In this document: one piece after another, positions 20,441-22,922 of the stretch
Layout of the letters: every line of letters begins with the position of its first letter
Position numbering within the stretch: the stretch's first letter is position 1
IMG/VR virus record: IMGVR_UViG_3300032240_000714
Span: 1-22,922 of that record
Direction: 5' to 3' (one strand)
From: a virus
Length of the DNA stretch: 22,922 nucleotides
The notes under the pieces: generated by a model
Databases searched by the model: none
What the model saw: the letters and a program-made list of their open reading frames with translations, nothing else
What the model was told of the DNA's origin: nothing
Made by a program: the position numbers and the translations under genes

Positions 20441-20787
20441 TACTATTAGGAGGTCAAATAGAAGGAATAAATTCACGCAAGGACAAAACTATTAAACTGA
20501 CAATAGGAACGCAGGAAATGACACCAGCTCAATGTGGTCAGATTTTTGAACTGCATCAGTCATTCTGCTATATCGGACTGAAGAAAGAACCATTCACAAA
20601 AGATGAATCTGATGTATTGGAATCATTGAAAACAGATTTTGCCAATGCAAAAACACCATCACAAAGATTGCGTGGTATTCTCTATTTAAACTTTCAAAAC
20701 AATCCTGAAGGATATATTGATTTCAATAGTTACTATTTAGCAAAAATGGAATTGATATGTGAACACTACAAATCAAAACTTGATTGA
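20437..20787 (+). CDS. Conserved phage hypothetical protein
   Basis: 116 aa. N-terminal beta part (MILLGGQIEGINSRKDKTIKLTIGTQEMTPAQCGQIFEL), then YIGLKKEPF and a helical C-terminus with the motif KTPSQRLRGILYLNF and YYLAKMELICEHYKSKL. The pattern SQRLR followed by a terminal MExxxxxxKxKL helix recurs in Bacteroidota phages, often beside HNH and terminase genes. No function known to me. Its stop overlaps the TTG start of the HNH gene by three bases. Confidence 0.62.
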   Translation: MILLGGQIEGINSRKDKTIKLTIGTQEMTPAQCGQIFELHQSFCYIGLKKEPFTKDESDVLESLKTDFANAKTPSQRLRGILYLNFQNNPEGYIDFNSYYLAKMELICEHYKSKLD

Positions 20788-21044
20788 AAAACCATACTAA
20801 AATCTATTTCAAACATTTCGGTTATGACTTATCAGATTTTATACCATGTGAAGTATGTGACCGAGTCGCAGTTGATATACACCATATCAAATGCAGAGGT
20901 ATGGGCGGAAGCAAAGAGCATAATAACATCAACAACCTTATGGCACTATGCAGACAATGTCACATCAATTTTGGAGATAAGAAACAATTCATAGATTTTC
21001 TAACATTAAAACATAAAACAAAACTACATGGAACTGACAATTAA
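20784..21044 (+). CDS. HNH endonuclease
   Basis: 86 aa with a TTG start (20784) overlapping the previous TGA. Zinc-finger type HNH: C22-x-x-C25, catalytic D31-I-H33-H34-I, GMGGSKEHNNINN with N51, and C56-x-x-C59-H60. HNH proteins next to terminase commonly nick or cut DNA during packaging and can be required for it. The unusual start is supported by the lack of any in-frame ATG before the finger and by the coupling overlap. The C-terminal tail overlaps the next gene by 17 bases. Confidence 0.85.
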   Translation: MKNHTKIYFKHFGYDLSDFIPCEVCDRVAVDIHHIKCRGMGGSKEHNNINNLMALCRQCHINFGDKKQFIDFLTLKHKTKLHGTDN

Positions 21045-21216
21045 AATGCACGACACAACTTTTTGCATCATCAGAAAAAATGATGACATCACATTGACTG
21101 AACTTTATGAGCATTTCAATGCAATGCTTATCGGTTGTACTTTCACCAAACAACAGATTGAAAACTACATAACTGAAAAAGCAGTTGAAATAGCTAATAA
21201 TGAATCATTACTTTGA
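21028..21216 (+). CDS. Small hypothetical protein before the small terminase
   Basis: 62 aa, overlapping the HNH gene by 17 bases. Starts with beta-type MELTIKMHDTTFCIIRKNDDI, then helix LTELYEHFNAMLIG and QQIENYITEKAVEIAN. Looks like a compact alpha-beta protein; no family recognised. Positioned between HNH and terminase genes, so it may belong to packaging. Confidence 0.55.
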   Translation: MELTIKMHDTTFCIIRKNDDITLTELYEHFNAMLIGCTFTKQQIENYITEKAVEIANNESLL

Positions 21217-21223
21217 ATTTTAA

Positions 21224-21243
21224 ACATCGTAATTACATCGTAA
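21224..21243. repeat. Tandem 11-base direct repeat before the small terminase
   Basis: ACATCGTAA occurs at 21224-21232 and 21235-21243, an exact 11-base period (one helical turn), and the second copy runs straight into the small terminase ATG. It is a possible terminase or regulator binding site. Confidence 0.5.
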
Positions 21244-21624
21244 ATGGCAAGGCAAGTACCAGCAAATAACGGAGGCACATTAACAAGACCTGACAAAGGA
21301 GAAACAATGAATCCTAATGGCAGACCGCGTAAGTATGTTTCCATCCTAAAGGATGCAGGTTATAAACTTGCAGAGATTAACGATACCATTCAAAACATGA
21401 TGGCAATGGATTTGGATGAATTGAAAAAGGTATACGATAATCCAAAGGCAACGATACTGGAAAAGACAATCGCAAACGCGATGGTTAAGAGTTTGCAAAA
21501 GGGTTCGTTGTATTCATTGGAGACATTACTGACGAGAGTATATGGAAAGCCAAAAGAAACGTCAAGCGTTGAGAATAGTGGTAAGATAGAGTTTGTTATT
21601 ACAAAAGGCAAAACAATCCTTTAA
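21244..21624 (+). CDS. terS: Terminase small subunit
   Basis: 126 aa directly before the large subunit. After a flexible start the basic MNPNGRPRKYVSILKDAGYKLAEI (21-44) looks like the DNA-binding part; helices INDTIQNMMAMDLDELKKVYDNPKATILEKTIANAMVKSL follow, and the end GSLYSLETLLTRVYGKPKE is the signature of small terminases in Bacteroidota phages. Residues after about 105 form a flexible tail. The protein would recognise the packaging site and stimulate TerL. A tandem direct repeat lies right upstream of its ATG. Twenty bases separate it from terL. Confidence 0.8.
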   Translation: MARQVPANNGGTLTRPDKGETMNPNGRPRKYVSILKDAGYKLAEINDTIQNMMAMDLDELKKVYDNPKATILEKTIANAMVKSLQKGSLYSLETLLTRVYGKPKETSSVENSGKIEFVITKGKTIL

Positions 21625-21644
21625 ATCGTCTTAAAATGTGTTAA

Positions 21645-22805
21645 GTGACTATTGAGATACCTGAACTACATCCGAACCAACAAAGCATCCTTGACAATCA
21701 GTCAAGGTTTCGCGTTGTAATGTGTGGTAGACGTTTCGGTAAATCTGAACTCGCACAGATTGAAATGATATATGAAGGAATCAAAGGTAACTCAATCGCA
21801 TACATCACACCAACATATCAACTTGCAAAAACATTCTTTGCTAAACTTTCTAAAATACTACCATTTGAAAATAACAAATCGGATTTGATTATTAACTTTC
21901 CGAATGGTGCATCTATCATGTTCTTTACTGGTGAACGGCTTGACAATCTCAGAGGTAGGAAATTTCACTTTGTAGTAGTTGATGAGGCATCTTTCATTCC
22001 TGATTTAGAAAGCGGATGGTTGAATTCAATTAGACCAACACTGACAGATTATAAAGGTCGCGCATTGTTCCTATCAACTCCAAAAGGCAAGAACTATTTC
22101 TATTCGCTTTACCTGAAAGGATTGAGCGGTGAGAACGATTGGAACTCTTTTAAGTTCACAACATATGATAATCCATATATTGACCGACATGAAATTGACG
22201 ATGCTAAGATTCAATTACCGAATGCAGTATTTGAGCAAGAATACCTTGCTAACGCTATGGAGAACGCGAGTAATCCATTTGGTAATGAACACATAAAGAA
22301 CTGCATAAAAGAACTATCAACGAAACCTGCAAAGTATTATGGTATTGATTTGGCAAAGTCAGTTGACTGGACTGCAATAGTAGGTTTGGATGAAGATGGT
22401 TGCGTATGTTATTTTGACCGATTTCAAAAGGATTGGAAACAAACAAAAGAAACAATATTAACGCTTGATAGAAGTATCCCAGTAATGATTGATTCAACTG
22501 GTGTCGGTGATGCCATCACAGAAGATTTGCAGAATAACTTTTCAAATATGCAGGGTTTCAAATATACATCAACGAGCAAACAACAACTGATGGAATTGCT
22601 TGCATCATCAATTCATAAACAAGAGGTTTGTTTTCCTGATGGTATAATCAAAGAAGAATTAGAGGTATTTGAATATCAGTTTACCGCAACTGGTGTCAGA
22701 TACAATGCACCACAAGGATTTCATGATGATTGTGTGAATGCTTTGGCATTGGCAGTTAGATGTAAGAATCAGTTTAAATTTTCAGGTGAATACTATTTTA
22801 TATAA
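21645..22805 (+). CDS. terL: Terminase large subunit
   Basis: 386 aa with a GTG start. Walker A variant G28-R-R-F-G-K-S34, Walker B VVVD113E114 and the coupling LFLSTP (141-146) form the packaging ATPase. The nuclease part has Y-G-I-D235-L-A, V-M-I-D283-S-T and H360-D361-D362, the RNase H-like metal site that cuts concatemers. It is at the short end for TerL, but all motifs are present. There is no in-frame ATG before residue 26, supporting GTG. The enzyme packages the genome through the portal. The sequence type matches Bacteroidota phages. Confidence 0.93.
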   Translation: MTIEIPELHPNQQSILDNQSRFRVVMCGRRFGKSELAQIEMIYEGIKGNSIAYITPTYQLAKTFFAKLSKILPFENNKSDLIINFPNGASIMFFTGERLDNLRGRKFHFVVVDEASFIPDLESGWLNSIRPTLTDYKGRALFLSTPKGKNYFYSLYLKGLSGENDWNSFKFTTYDNPYIDRHEIDDAKIQLPNAVFEQEYLANAMENASNPFGNEHIKNCIKELSTKPAKYYGIDLAKSVDWTAIVGLDEDGCVCYFDRFQKDWKQTKETILTLDRSIPVMIDSTGVGDAITEDLQNNFSNMQGFKYTSTSKQQLMELLASSIHKQEVCFPDGIIKEELEVFEYQFTATGVRYNAPQGFHDDCVNALALAVRCKNQFKFSGEYYFI

Positions 22806-22832
22806 TTTTTCACAAAAAAGATATAATATATT

Positions 22833-22922
22833 ATGAAGGTCAGCATTAAGAAGTTTCAGGAACTATACTCAATTGCTCAATCAGATTTGGATGAACTGAC
22901 AAAATCAAGTTTGCTCATTCAA
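22833..22922 (+). CDS. Partial gene after terL, hypothetical
   Basis: Open from ATG 22833 to the right edge (30 codons, incomplete). Reads MKVSIKKFQELYSIAQSDLD then a helix. Small helical proteins with KxFQELYxI starts are seen after terminase genes in Bacteroidota phages; function unknown. The 27-base gap before it is AT-rich with no strong promoter. Confidence 0.6.
   Translation, partial: MKVSIKKFQELYSIAQSDLDELTKSSLLIQ

Noticed and set aside
21630-21645. Inverted repeat CTTAA-AATGTG-TTAAG before the large terminase
   Set aside because: Five weak base pairs without GC core; likely chance.
1-22922. tRNA genes, CRISPR arrays, insertion sequences, integrase and attachment sites
   Set aside because: I looked for cloverleaf patterns, regular spaced repeats, transposase or recombinase motifs and flanking duplications and saw none.

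Overview
The window is a stretch of a tailed double-stranded DNA phage (Caudoviricetes) genome whose host is most likely a member of the Bacteroidota (Flavobacteriia/Chitinophagia type). The reasons are AT-rich DNA, almost no Shine-Dalgarno sequences, A-rich leaders before start codons, a Bacteroidota-type promoter (TTG, about 18-19 nt, then TATATTTG), and proteins that look like families recurrent in Bacteroidota phages. These family judgements come from recognition of the sequences, not from a search. I see no integrase, CI-like repressor, tRNA or CRISPR array, and no tape-measure gene or tail-tip set, so tail type and lifestyle are undecided. Both ends cut into the genome (TerL plus a partial gene at the right, a scaffold-like gene at the left).

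Layout. 1-5960 is the head and connector block: scaffold-like protein, major capsid protein, a structural protein, a small unknown, a portal with a C-terminal extension, a head-tail adaptor and a small completion-type protein, with two strong intrinsic terminators separating the highly expressed capsid and structural genes. 5962-7950 is a large repeat-bearing virion/fiber-like protein that carries a signal peptide. 7947-9576 is the lysis cassette: TM plus coiled-coil protein, an otherwise missed 46-codon membrane ORF, a holin-like protein, a unimolecular spanin and a GH24 lysozyme. A metallophosphoesterase and a small acidic protein follow and end at a strong terminator (10819-10848).

10849-11080 is the main regulatory gap, with repeated AATATTTG and GTCAC elements and the clearest promoter. 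It drives the early block, 11080-14282: many small proteins including a 30-aa membrane peptide, then an ERF single-strand annealing protein, and a stand-alone DnaA domain-IV protein. At 14285-14378 an intergenic RNA structure combines two hairpins whose loops are perfectly complementary, the second being an intrinsic terminator. 14386-16920 is the replication continuation: DUF4373-type initiator, a putative loader-like protein, small proteins, one small gene with an apparent frameshift, and a VRR-NUC-like nuclease.

16903-17772 is the only minus-strand gene, an exported protein of unknown role. Diverging from it, 17822-20440 holds a sigma-like protein, a CxxC membrane protein and two glycosyltransferases. 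20437-22922 holds an unknown, an HNH nuclease, a small unknown, the small and large terminase subunits and a partial gene. HNH beside terminase is a common packaging arrangement.

Most interesting items: the kissing-loop intergenic RNA, the two signal-peptide phage proteins, the u-spanin lysis cassette with its hidden membrane ORF, the membrane-protein/glycosyltransferase module, and the repeated 18-base translation leader.
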